From contig JAYTXD010000042.1 of assembly GCA_043743105.1 (NCBI GenBank), forward strand, positions 1-31,132: 31,132 nucleotides of DNA, written 5' to 3'. Positions within the stretch are counted from its first letter, which is position 1, and each line of letters starts with the position of its first letter. Source of the stretch: RYN-417 sp043743105. GTDB lineage: Bacteria; Patescibacteriota; Saccharimonadia; Saccharimonadales; JACDBH01. Shown here in pieces: positions 7,403-14,211 of the stretch. The position numbers were made by a program, and so were the translations under genes. The notes beneath the pieces are model-generated. The model saw only the letters and a list, made by a program, of their open reading frames with translations. It searched no databases and had not been told where the DNA came from.

Positions 7403-8371
7403 ATGTCAAATTATAAGTCTGCTGAGAGTGTGTCGCCGCGTCATCCCGACAAGCTCTGCGACCAAGTTTCGGATGCTATTTTGGATGCTTATTTGCGCGA
7501 AGACCCCAAGGCACGTGTAGCAGTCGAAACCATGGGTGGTCACGGCAAGGTATGGATTGTAGGTGAAGTAACATCTACGGCTAAGGTTGATGTAGCACCA
7601 ATCGTAAAACGTTTGTGTGGTGACGTAGAACTTGAGGTTCGGTTGGTACACCAAAGCCCCGAAATTTCTCAGGGTGTAGATACGGGTGGTGCAGGTGACC
7701 AGGGTATTATGGTTGGTTATGCATGCAACCAAACACCGCAGTTGCTGCCGCTCGAAACGGTGCTTTCGCGCTTGCTAAACCAATACTTATACAAAGCTTT
7801 TCCGTATGATGGTAAGACGCAGGTTACGCTGAAAGACGGCATTATTCAATCAGTTGTTGCAAGTTTTCAGAATGCCCCAAGCGATGAGCTAGAGACTGCG
7901 GTAAAAGCATGGCTTGCTGGAGAAGCGCTCGCTAAAAGTGCCGATGATATAAAGCTGCACATTAATCCAGCGGGCGAATGGAACCAAGGTGGTTTTGATG
8001 CCGACACTGGCCTTACGGGGCGTAAGTTGGTTGTCGACAACTACGGCCCAAGTATTCCGATTGGTGGTGGGTGCTTTAGCGGCAAAGATCCAAGCAAGGT
8101 CGACCGTTCGGCGGCGTATATGGCGCGCCGTGTGGCGGTGGACTACCTTAAAAAGAAAAATGCGAAAGAGGTATTTTGTTACCTTGCCTATGCCATTGGC
8201 TACGCCGATCCACTCGAAGCAACCGTGATTGTCGACGGTATACCAGAAGTCATAGAAGGCTATGACCTAACGCCAAAAGGCATCATCGACTTTTTAGATC
8301 TCCGCAAGCCGCACTATGAAGAAACTGCGCAATATGGCCACTTTGGACATGGCAGAGCTTGGGACAAGTAG
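7403..8371 (+). CDS. metK: S-adenosylmethionine synthetase (compact form)
   Basis: Makes S-adenosylmethionine from methionine and ATP. Signature motifs are present: HPDK at 14-17, GAGDQGIMVGYA at 96-107, TGRKLVVDNYG at about 205-215, and the glycine-rich loop with GGGCFSGKDPSKVDRSAAY at 221-239; the C-terminus has YGHFGHG. At 322 residues it is about 60-80 shorter than typical bacterial MetK (about 380-400). The loss is mainly in connecting segments, such as the stretch before HQSPEISQGVD and the region around PYDGKTQV, while catalytic motifs stay. This looks like a compact lineage form rather than a damaged gene. SD AAAGGAG is 8 nt before the ATG and is controlled by the SAM riboswitch upstream. 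Confidence 0.97.
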   Translation: MSNYKSAESVSPRHPDKLCDQVSDAILDAYLREDPKARVAVETMGGHGKVWIVGEVTSTAKVDVAPIVKRLCGDVELEVRLVHQSPEISQGVDTGGAGDQGIMVGYACNQTPQLLPLETVLSRLLNQYLYKAFPYDGKTQVTLKDGIIQSVVASFQNAPSDELETAVKAWLAGEALAKSADDIKLHINPAGEWNQGGFDADTGLTGRKLVVDNYGPSIPIGGGCFSGKDPSKVDRSAAYMARRVAVDYLKKKNAKEVFCYLAYAIGYADPLEATVIVDGIPEVIEGYDLTPKGIIDFLDLRKPHYEETAQYGHFGHGRAWDK

Positions 8372-8415
8372 TCTGTTACTCGTTTCACAAGGCACAAAAT
8401 TAAAAATGCTCATGC

Positions 8416-8443
8416 TTGTGATATTTATCACAGTTGATACCAT
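8416..8443 (+). promoter_or_regulatory. promoter and palindromic operator-like site before the 8450 gene
   Basis: TTGTGA at 8416-8421, 16-bp spacer, TACCAT at 8438-8443, then 6 nt to the ATG. The -35 overlaps TGTGA-N6-TCACA at 8417-8432, a perfect 7-2-7 inverted repeat that matches the CRP/FNR-type consensus. Confidence 0.5.
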
Positions 8444-8449
8444 CTGTGT

Positions 8450-9049
8450 ATGCCATCACTAATTCCTATGAAATTTAATCTTGATGCAGCTGGCGAAATT
8501 AGCCGAGCGCTTGAGAATGATGCCACGGCAACCATCCTTAGTGCACGGGTTGCGTTTAACGGCTCTAAGATTTACAAAGCAGTAAATGACGCGGCCGATC
8601 TGCTCCTCCCAGACACGCAAAATGAACCTGATACATGCACGCGTCAAGCTTTTACTGGCAGCGCCCTAGTTGTAGCAGCGGCTTTTCATGAAGCTGATGC
8701 CGAAGATGGTGTAAGAGAAAAAGCCCTTAAGGCCTTGTCTGTATATGGTGCTCCGCGGAATTTGCTTGGCAATAGCCCGGCGCAAACACTAACAGCTTTT
8801 CAGCTGGCCGCAATCATGGCCCACAAAAGGCATCCAGAGTTTAGCGAAGCAACCGACAAGATTTTGAAGTTTCATACGGCCGTTACCCCAGGTTGTTTAG
8901 CTAGACGCTATGCACTGTGCGGCACTGGTTTTATGATAGGACAGCTCGATAAAGCCTGGGCACAAGTGCGCGAAGCGGGTATTCAGACAGCCTATCAGGC
9001 AGAAATAAATACCATCCAGCCAAACGACTGGGACACGTTTTTTGAATGA
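8450..9049 (+). CDS. hypothetical soluble protein
   Basis: 199 residues, mainly alpha-helical by look (long Ala/Leu-rich stretches such as ALVVAAAFHEADA and TAFQLAAIMAHKRH), with no signal peptide or membrane helix. I do not recognise the family. Three Cys are present but no metal-binding pattern is clear. The chosen ATG has TACCAT exactly 6 nt upstream, like other leaderless genes here; a second in-frame ATG at 8468 is possible. It ends with TGA. It follows metK by 78 bp but has its own promoter and operator-like palindrome, so it is probably expressed separately. Confidence 0.7.
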   Translation: MPSLIPMKFNLDAAGEISRALENDATATILSARVAFNGSKIYKAVNDAADLLLPDTQNEPDTCTRQAFTGSALVVAAAFHEADAEDGVREKALKALSVYGAPRNLLGNSPAQTLTAFQLAAIMAHKRHPEFSEATDKILKFHTAVTPGCLARRYALCGTGFMIGQLDKAWAQVREAGIQTAYQAEINTIQPNDWDTFFE

Positions 9050-9102
9050 GCATTTATAAGTTTTAAATATTACGAATACCACTTACAGACCTTGACGACC
9101 AG

Positions 9103-9330
9103 TTGAACTATGCTGTAAGCGCCTATAATGAGTTGAACGGCGCAAAAATTATACTAGGTGATTATTTGATAAAACAAGTATGGATAGAGGATAAAGATAG
9201 GCTGCGAATGAGCTGGATTGATGAATCAGGCGCCTCTATCCTTAAAGACCTCGGCGAATTTACTGTACCACTTGCTGTCACTGCTGATATGTACCGCACA
9301 TCACACATGCTCAAGTTGCTAGAAGATTAA
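9103..9330 (+). CDS. short hypothetical protein, start uncertain, possibly a remnant
   Basis: 75 residues from the only usual start, a TTG with no SD and no -10 at the usual distance. The frame is open back to a stop at 9064-9066, and the residues before the TTG (PLTDLDDQ) read like normal protein. So either a non-standard start is used or the 5' end has decayed. The content (IKQVWIEDKDRLRMSWIDESG) looks like a real small mixed alpha/beta protein. It is 53 bp after the 8450 gene and is followed by a terminator at 9379-9414. Family not recognised. Confidence 0.5.
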   Translation: MNYAVSAYNELNGAKIILGDYLIKQVWIEDKDRLRMSWIDESGASILKDLGEFTVPLAVTADMYRTSHMLKLLED

Positions 9331-9378
9331 GCACTTCTAAGATAAGGTATAAAAGCTCACTAAAATGTTGGCAGGAAG

Positions 9379-9414
9379 CGTAAAAACTCAATTGTTTATT
9401 GTTTTTACGTTTTT
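9379..9414 (+). terminator. intrinsic terminator-like hairpin
   Basis: CGTAAAAAC (9379-9387) and GTTTTTACG (9401-9409) form a perfect 9-bp stem with a 13-nt loop, followed by TTTTT. It ends the 9103 gene on the plus strand, and the stop of the minus-strand remnant lies in its right arm. The stem is AT-rich, so strength is uncertain. Confidence 0.55.
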
Positions 9415-9683
9415 ATTGTGGCTATAGCTTTGGTTTTTGCCTCGCTATAATCGTGCGGCACTGTTTTGGTGCCTGCATCGCTAGCTTTTTGACTAGAAAT
9501 TGATTTAGACCACGCTTTTTGTCTGTAGCTTTTAGTACTGTCTTCTTTCTTAATTTAACTTTGCCACAACCGCGGATTGTAGTCATAAGTTGCTTCAAGA
9601 ATAGAGCGACGAACTAATAACTTAGTATTAAAAAGTTTACCCGCCAACATTTTAAAGAGCATAAGTACTTTATACTCCCACAT
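9405..9683 (-). pseudogene. broken small gene or a 42-residue ORF followed by an in-frame remnant
   Basis: Reading the minus strand from an ATG at 9683, the frame gives 42 codons with protein-like content (starts MWEYKVLMLFKML, ends YDYNPRLWQS), then TAA at 9557-9555. It then continues in the same frame for 49 further codons of equally protein-like, Lys/Ser-rich sequence to TAA at 9407-9405. One stop codon in an otherwise coherent frame suggests a decayed gene of about 92 codons. Alternatively the first 42 codons are a functional small protein. No SD is seen. Family not recognised. Confidence 0.4.
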
Positions 9684-9764
9684 GCATAAAAATGATAGTG
9701 CCAATAACTAATGGCTATATTGTTGTGAAGTAGTGATAAGCCTTTAAATATATTTAGTAAGTGC

Positions 9765-9770
9765 TAAGAT
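9765..9770 (+). promoter_or_regulatory. -10 box of the 9777 gene, leaderless arrangement
   Basis: TGC-TAAGAT (extended -10) then 6 nt to the ATG at 9777. There is no SD. Confidence 0.55.
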
Positions 9771-9776
9771 CTTTTT

Positions 9777-10190
9777 ATGGCACTTGTTAAGATTACGGAC
9801 AGCATTGCATTTGCACGAGAAATGGCGATAGAATATGAACTACGCGGCAATAATGGTGTAGAAGAGCTGCAGGCAACATTGGATATTATGAACCATGCGT
9901 TGTATGGCAGGCGAGATAACCAGCGAGCCTATGTTAAATCCTTGGTGGCGTACCTTATACCAGTGGGAGAGATTGAAGCGGAGCTCTTAACTGAAGAGCA
10001 GATTGTAGACGCACGCGTTGACGAACCGATTATGAAGGGAAAAATTGATACGATTCATTGGTTTGGTTCCGCAAGTCTGACGGGCTTTGGACTAACCCTG
10101 TGTGGCGTAGATTTTTACAGACCAACTTTGCGACATGCAGCACAAGCTTTTGTACCACTTGAGACATTTGACTTCCGCCTGGCTTCCTAA
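9777..10190 (+). CDS. hypothetical soluble protein
   Basis: 137 residues, no signal peptide or membrane helix. The N-terminal half is helical (EMAIEYELRGNNGVEELQATL) and the C-terminal half is more hydrophobic and beta-like (GSASLTGFGLTLCGVDFYRP). I do not recognise a family or catalytic motif. Start supported by TAAGAT 6 nt upstream. The stop codon is only 1 bp from the boundary of a repeat element (10192), followed by a second palindrome (10251-10305). Both separate it from the convergent gene at 10362-11153. Confidence 0.7.
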   Translation: MALVKITDSIAFAREMAIEYELRGNNGVEELQATLDIMNHALYGRRDNQRAYVKSLVAYLIPVGEIEAELLTEEQIVDARVDEPIMKGKIDTIHWFGSASLTGFGLTLCGVDFYRPTLRHAAQAFVPLETFDFRLAS

Positions 10191-10191
10191 A

Positions 10192-10244
10192 CTATAGCCC
10201 CCGGTAAATCAAAATGTGTAAATTTTGAGTGATGGATGGCTATA
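10192..10244 (-). repeat. internally deleted MITE-like element (copy 2)
   Basis: About 53 bp bounded by CTATAGCC on the left and GGCTATA on the right. Positions 10192-10238 match the reverse complement of the right part of the 18311-18477 element almost base for base. The rest is missing, as in a deletion derivative that kept both ends. Confidence 0.8.
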
Positions 10245-10250
10245 CTCGGG

Positions 10251-10305
10251 CTTACGCAAAATGGTGTGCCGAGCAGTGTCAGACGGCTCGGTAGTTTTGC
10301 GTAAG
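10251..10305. repeat. second palindromic element (hairpin)
   Basis: CTTACGCAAAA (10251-10261) pairs with TTTTGCGTAAG (10295-10305), and inside it CCGAGC (10269-10274) pairs with GCTCGG (10286-10291). It lies between two convergent genes and could act as a bidirectional stop, but no T-tract follows. A 12-bp piece (TTTGCGTAAGTC) recurs at 12944-12955, also between convergent genes. Confidence 0.65.
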
Positions 10306-10361
10306 TCTAGTAAAGCAAAGCTAAATATGGAGACAGACACGCAAAAAGCACACGTGGTAGT

Positions 10362-11153
10362 TTATTTGAGCTGTAAGGATGCAAGGATGGCGACGGCTTG
10401 TTTGTAGGCGTTGGTGTTTGCGTAGTACGTTATTGCAACCGAATTCATGGCAAAGTCGTCAACGGCTTGTGGGGTGGTGTATCCGCCAGCAACAATGTAG
10501 GTGTCGGGCTCGGTGCCATAATTTGGCCCCAGGGTGTCGCCTTTATTGAGTTGAAAGTTGCCAGCAATTAAGAAAAACGTAAAAATATCAATGCTGTTGC
10601 TGCCAAATGATGACAAAAGGGTGTCGGCCCGTTGGCCGATAGCGGGCTGCGCATAAGTAAGCTTCTCAGAAGATTTAATGGCTATACCAGCACCAATGTA
10701 AGCACCATCGACTTTGCGTGCCCCCTGACGAATATAAACACGGAATAAACCGTCAACGGTTCCTAAGTTTGCTGCGGGGTACGAAAACGCTGGTGAATCG
10801 ATACGTATGCCACCTGTTGCTTCGGTAACCTTCCAACCTTTTGGATATTTAAACCCAACACTCAGCGCACTACTGCTGTATGACTCGGTTGATGCAACAT
10901 TTGGCACATCTGAGCCACTTGTTTGCGTGGTTGCTTGGGTAACTGCAGGGTTTGGAGCAGTAGCCTTTTTAGGCTTATTTAGTACAAACTTCCAAACACC
11001 AAAACCAATGCCCGCCAGCACGATAATAGCTACCAAAGCAATGAGCAGGCCTTTTGGCGAACGACGCGGAGCTACGGGCGCCGAAGGATGATAGGCCGCG
11101 CTGGTAGAGGGTTCGTTAAGTGAGGCAGAGGCGGATTTTAGGTCATTATCCAT
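10362..11153 (-). CDS. single-pass membrane protein with extracytoplasmic domain, hypothetical
   Basis: 263 residues. A cytoplasmic N-terminus of about 33 residues, rich in Ser, Ala and Pro (APVAPRRSPK), is followed by one helix (about 34-56, GLLIALVAIIVLAGIGFGVW). An outer domain of about 170 residues then contains FKYPKGWKV near 100-108. This FKYP...W start and the following beta strands resemble PsbP-like or other small exported beta domains. The similar motif FKYPGRYT occurs in the 15445 gene product. No catalytic motif. No SD; CATAAT lies 8 nt before the ATG. Divergent from the YHYH protein gene, with which it shares a 65-bp promoter region. Confidence 0.75.
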   Translation of the reverse strand: MDNDLKSASASLNEPSTSAAYHPSAPVAPRRSPKGLLIALVAIIVLAGIGFGVWKFVLNKPKKATAPNPAVTQATTQTSGSDVPNVASTESYSSSALSVGFKYPKGWKVTEATGGIRIDSPAFSYPAANLGTVDGLFRVYIRQGARKVDGAYIGAGIAIKSSEKLTYAQPAIGQRADTLLSSFGSNSIDIFTFFLIAGNFQLNKGDTLGPNYGTEPDTYIVAGGYTTPQAVDDFAMNSVAITYYANTNAYKQAVAILASLQLK

Positions 11154-11206
11154 GTGCCACCATTATGCACCCATACCAACACTAGGCACAAGCACTGCAG
11201 GAGTAG

Positions 11207-11212
11207 TACACT
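11207..11212 (+). promoter_or_regulatory. -10 box of the YHYH gene, leaderless arrangement
   Basis: TACACT, 6 nt, then ATG at 11219. No SD and no clear -35. Confidence 0.5.
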
Positions 11213-11218
11213 ATTTAT

Positions 11219-12295
11219 ATGGAAGATAATATAACACCTTCAACTACCGTTACCACGCCAACTCCGGCAATATTACAACCTAAAAAACCTAGCAAAAAGC
11301 GGCTGGTCGCTGCTGTAGGGTTTGGCTTGGCAGTTTTAGTTACTGTGGTGCTGTTGATGCATAAATCGGCGACCGCTCCGGCAAAGTCCACGACTTCTAA
11401 AACGCCTGTTTCTATCAATCAAACTATTACCTCGACACCAACTGCCAAGGTAATAGGGTTACAACTTGAAACTACTAAAAATTACGGTAATAAATATGCC
11501 GATGGCGTACTGCCTGTTGGCGATAATATGCATGTAACCGACGCCGCCAAAAAAGGCTATGTATATGAGTGTCGAGTAAACTTTGGCCAAAATGGCCAAG
11601 GTGCCGGTAAACGCGGGCCATGGTTTAGCACCGATAACACTACATGGGATGTTAATAAAAAAAGTACAATTAGTGGCAGTGTCAGCTGGCAGCAAAACAT
11701 TAGTATAGATACAAAAGACGGCAAGCGTATTATATCCACGAACGACCTTCCGAACCATCCTACGGGCACTTTCCCAGTTCAGCGTAGCGACCCGGCATAT
11801 AAGTACGATGCTAATCCAAGTACTATTACTGCTCAATCCTTGGTTTATACATTGCCTGCTCAGCCAAGCTATGGAGGTCCGCAGTGTATGGGTATGGAAA
11901 GCGGTATTATGACTAATGGTGTGGCGCTGTTTAATGGCTTTGATGCCGATGGACGAGATGCAGCGGCATGGGAAGTTCAGGACAGTTGTGACGGACATCC
12001 GCAAAACAAAGGCGAATACCATTACCATTCCTTAAGCCGTTGTATTACCGGACAAAACGTATCAAAGGTTATTGGCTTTGCGCTTGATGGCTTCCCGATT
12101 ACGGGGCCAAAAGTAGGCGATAAAAATATATTAACAACGAGTGACTTAGATGAATGCCACGGCATCGTGAGCAATATAAGCTTAGATAATAAAAACGTGA
12201 ATATGTACCACTATGTTATGACCCAAGACTTTCCGTATACTGTCAGCTGTTTCCGCGCAACGCCAACTCAGCCACCCGGTAGGCCTGAACGTTAG
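11219..12295 (+). CDS. membrane-anchored YHYH-domain protein
   Basis: 358 residues. A cytoplasmic N-terminus of about 28 residues with a Pro/Thr/Lys-rich segment, one membrane helix at about 29-48, a Thr/Ser linker, then an extracytoplasmic domain. The YHYH family signature is clear: DSCDGHPQNKGEYHYHSLSRC at about 255-275 with YHYH at 267-270, then GFALDGFPITGPK near 286-298, and a second MYHYVMTQDFPYTVSCF near 329-345. Conserved His and Cys suggest a metal-binding outer domain; the biochemical role of the family is not established. The last codons and the TAG stop lie inside the terminator hairpin. The gene is preceded by a leaderless-type -10. Confidence 0.88.
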   Translation: MEDNITPSTTVTTPTPAILQPKKPSKKRLVAAVGFGLAVLVTVVLLMHKSATAPAKSTTSKTPVSINQTITSTPTAKVIGLQLETTKNYGNKYADGVLPVGDNMHVTDAAKKGYVYECRVNFGQNGQGAGKRGPWFSTDNTTWDVNKKSTISGSVSWQQNISIDTKDGKRIISTNDLPNHPTGTFPVQRSDPAYKYDANPSTITAQSLVYTLPAQPSYGGPQCMGMESGIMTNGVALFNGFDADGRDAAAWEVQDSCDGHPQNKGEYHYHSLSRCITGQNVSKVIGFALDGFPITGPKVGDKNILTTSDLDECHGIVSNISLDNKNVNMYHYVMTQDFPYTVSCFRATPTQPPGRPER

Positions 12296-12305
12296 GCCTT
12301 TTTTT
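12281..12305 (+). terminator. intrinsic terminator overlapping the end of the YHYH gene
   Basis: AGGCCT (12281-12286) pairs with AGGCCT (12294-12299) across a 7-nt loop, followed by seven T (12299-12305). The stop codon (12293-12295) sits at the loop end, so the stem also encodes the last residues. Confidence 0.8.
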
Positions 12306-12334
12306 GTAGCCATTCAGGCCCTGATGCTACATGC

Positions 12335-12340
12335 TAAACT
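12335..12340 (+). promoter_or_regulatory. -10 box of the YdjM-like gene, leaderless arrangement
   Basis: TGC-TAAACT then 6 nt to ATG 12347. No SD. Confidence 0.5.
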
Positions 12341-12346
12341 GTAAGC

Positions 12347-12931
12347 ATGACCGGTAAAACACATGATTTAGCTGCAATTACTGCATTGAGTGTGGTGTTT
12401 TTGAGTAACCCCGTAAGTCCTTTACGGCTGTCGACAGCAATTGTGTGCGTACTCGCCAACCTCATTGGTGGGATTACGCCAGATATTGATCAGCCAACAG
12501 CACCGTTTTGGCGAAACTTACCGATAGGCAATATATTTGGCCGTACTTTTGGTAAGCTAAGTGGTGGCCACCGGTTTTTGACGCACTCAATCTTGGGGGC
12601 GGCACTGATTGGCTTTGTTGCTCACTGGCTCTTGGTATTTTTAAGCCCAATTATGGGGCAGGTGGATATTGGCTACGTGTGGTGGTCCTTTATGATTGGC
12701 CTAGTAAGCCATTTGGTGATGGATATGTTTACTAAAGAGGGCGTCCCGCTGCTACTCCCAATTCCATTTAAGTTTGGTCTGCCTCCTCTTAAGGCGTTAC
12801 GCGTGACAACAGATAAATGGGTCGAGCATTTGCTTGTTTTTCCTGGGCTGCTGGCATTAAATGGGTTTTTAGTAGCGATTTATTATCAAGAGATTCTAGA
12901 AATTATGCGCCGCATCGGCAGTTCGCACTAG
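12347..12931 (+). CDS. YdjM-like membrane-bound metal-dependent hydrolase (DUF457)
   Basis: 194 residues with about four hydrophobic segments. Family signatures: KTHDL near the N-terminus, GGITPDIDQPTAPFWR at about 41-56, GGHRFLTHSILG at about 73-84, and SHLVMDMFTKEGVPLL near 121-136. Together they give the His/Asp clusters of the YdjM/YfhO-type PF04307 proteins. In E. coli ydjM is LexA-regulated; no LexA-like box is evident here. The exact reaction is not known for the family. It sits after the YHYH terminator with its own -10 and is convergent with the Fur/Zur-type regulator 28 bp downstream. Confidence 0.88.
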   Translation: MTGKTHDLAAITALSVVFLSNPVSPLRLSTAIVCVLANLIGGITPDIDQPTAPFWRNLPIGNIFGRTFGKLSGGHRFLTHSILGAALIGFVAHWLLVFLSPIMGQVDIGYVWWSFMIGLVSHLVMDMFTKEGVPLLLPIPFKFGLPPLKALRVTTDKWVEHLLVFPGLLALNGFLVAIYYQEILEIMRRIGSSH

Positions 12932-12959
12932 GGGTGAGTGAGCTTTGCGTAAGTCCAGT

Positions 12960-13388
12960 TCAGCTTACAATAGCACGGCAATCGCTACAGAGCCCTTCTA
13001 TTTCCAGCGTGTGGCTAGTGGGCATAAAACCGTTATGATTTGAAACGGTTTCGAGCATAACATCAAAACTTTTCGGCTCGTCAAAACTAATGGTTTTATG
13101 GCAGCTAGTACACGTAAAGTGATGATGATGCGGAACAAAGTCGTCAGTAAGTTCAAGATGGTACTTCCAGCCTTTGGCAACACGCTGCGCAATGTTTAGA
13201 TCCTCAAACAGTTCAATGGTGCGGTAGACGGTAGTGCGGTTAACGCTAACTCTTAGACGGGTGTAGAGCGCCTGCATGGTAAGCGGACCATCGGCTTGTA
13301 ATGCTGCAAAAACCTGTCTACGGGGCTCGGTAAGGCTAAAACCAGCTTTTTTTAGATGAAGTGCTAGGGTAGATTCTACAGATGTCAT
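12960..13388 (-). CDS. Fur-family metalloregulator, probably Zur-type
   Basis: 142 residues from the chosen ATG at 13388; the longer start at 13427 is rejected because TACAAT lies exactly 6 nt before 13388. An N-terminal winged helix includes LTEPRRQVFAAL and the recognition-helix region VSVNRTTVYRTIELF (about 47-61). The dimer/metal domain contains HHHH at 87-90, CTSC at 93-96 (CxxC), SNHNGF, and C-terminal CSDC at 134-137. The two CxxC form the structural zinc site of the family. It is divergent from a ZIP metal transporter and a shared palindromic operator lies between them, so zinc (or another divalent metal) sensing with autorepression is the most economical reading. Metal specificity cannot be fixed from sequence alone. 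Confidence 0.93.
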   Translation of the reverse strand: MTSVESTLALHLKKAGFSLTEPRRQVFAALQADGPLTMQALYTRLRVSVNRTTVYRTIELFEDLNIAQRVAKGWKYHLELTDDFVPHHHHFTCTSCHKTISFDEPKSFDVMLETVSNHNGFMPTSHTLEIEGLCSDCRAIVS

Positions 13389-13394
13389 TGCTGT

Positions 13395-13400
13395 ATTGTA
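13395..13400 (-). promoter_or_regulatory. -10 box of the Fur-family gene, leaderless arrangement
   Basis: Minus-strand TACAAT, 6 nt, then ATG at 13388. A possible -35 TTGCAT (13424-13419 on the minus strand, 18-bp spacer) overlaps the operator. Confidence 0.6.
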
Positions 13401-13419
13401 TCGCAAATATTTAAAAAAA

Positions 13420-13434
13420 TGCAACAAAGTTGCA
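13420..13434. promoter_or_regulatory. Fur/Zur-type operator between divergent regulator and ZIP genes
   Basis: TGCAAC-AAA-GTTGCA, a perfect 6-3-6 palindrome (7-1-7 with one mismatch) of the size bound by Fur-family dimers. It overlaps the likely -35 of both divergent promoters: TTGCAT for the regulator, and TTGCAA at 13430-13435 with TAATAC at 13452-13457 for the transporter. Confidence 0.7.
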
Positions 13435-13465
13435 AAAATTATGATTCGAGGTAATACTTGGCACT

Positions 13466-14188
13466 ATGATTATTCTTTTAGCAATCGTTGCATTTATATC
13501 TACTCTACTAGGGGGTCTCGCCGGTCTTAAAAATAGAGATCATTTGCACAGGTTTCTTGGGTATACAGCCGGTGTCCTAATGGGTGTTGTGGCATTCGAA
13601 CTTTTGCCAGAAATTTTTGAAATCCTGCACCAAACAAACTCTACCCCAACATGTGCTATGGTGGCACTTGTCGTGGGATTTTTGGCATTTCATATTATTG
13701 AAAAGAGTATATTAATTCATCATAGCCAGGAGCAAGAATACGAGCAGCATCATCATCCGCATGTTGGTGTTGCCAGTGCTATTGCGTTGAGTGGGCACAG
13801 TTTTTTGGATGGCGTGGGGATTGGCCTAGGTTTTCAGGCAGGGAATGCCGTAGGTATTGCAGTAGCTATTGCCGTTATTGCTCATGACTTTACTGATGGG
13901 CTCAACACTGTCAATCTTATGCTACTTAATAAAAACCGTACCAAAAAAGCGGTTGGTTATTTATTGCTTGATGCTGTTGCACCAGTGTTTGGTGCATTAA
14001 GTACATTGTTGTTTACTATTCCAGACACCTGGCTACCTATTTACTTAGGATTTTTTGCCGGATTTTTACTATACATTGGAGCCAGCGAAATTTTGCCAGA
14101 AGCGCATAGCAAACACTCTTCATACAAGACTATACTCATGACCATACTGGGCGCCGCGTTTATATTTGTTGTGACCAGATTTGCCTAA
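13466..14188 (+). CDS. ZIP-family divalent metal transporter
   Basis: 240 residues with seven to eight membrane helices. Helix IV and V signatures HSFLDG (111-116) and HDFTDG (140-145) supply the metal-binding residues of ZIP (PF02535) channels. A His-rich cytoplasmic loop with HHHPH (about 95-99) lies between helices III and IV, as usual. LLPE motifs appear at about 46-49 and near the C-terminus (ILPEAH). It most likely imports zinc or another divalent metal into the cytoplasm. Divergent from the Fur-family gene with a palindrome covering the promoter -35, so repression under metal-replete conditions is expected. TAATAC lies 8 nt before the ATG; no SD. Confidence 0.93.
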   Translation: MIILLAIVAFISTLLGGLAGLKNRDHLHRFLGYTAGVLMGVVAFELLPEIFEILHQTNSTPTCAMVALVVGFLAFHIIEKSILIHHSQEQEYEQHHHPHVGVASAIALSGHSFLDGVGIGLGFQAGNAVGIAVAIAVIAHDFTDGLNTVNLMLLNKNRTKKAVGYLLLDAVAPVFGALSTLLFTIPDTWLPIYLGFFAGFLLYIGASEILPEAHSKHSSYKTILMTILGAAFIFVVTRFA

Positions 14189-14199
14189 TGGTTAGATGA

Positions 14200-14205
14200 T
14201 ATACT
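14200..14205 (+). promoter_or_regulatory. -10 box of rmuC, leaderless arrangement
   Basis: TATACT, 6 nt, then ATG at 14212. No SD. Confidence 0.55.
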
Positions 14206-14211
14206 AAGCAT

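Larger units (their letters stand above)
9331..9776. other. 446-bp stretch without an intact gene
   Basis: Holds a terminator hairpin (9379-9414), a minus-strand reading frame broken by one stop codon (9405-9683) and the promoter region of the 9777 gene. Nothing else was identified. Confidence 0.6.

Noticed and set aside
13389..13427. Upstream ATG (13427) as start of the Fur-family gene
   Set aside because: It would place the shared promoter and operator inside the coding region and adds a non-homologous N-terminus. The ATG at 13388 has TACAAT at 6 nt.
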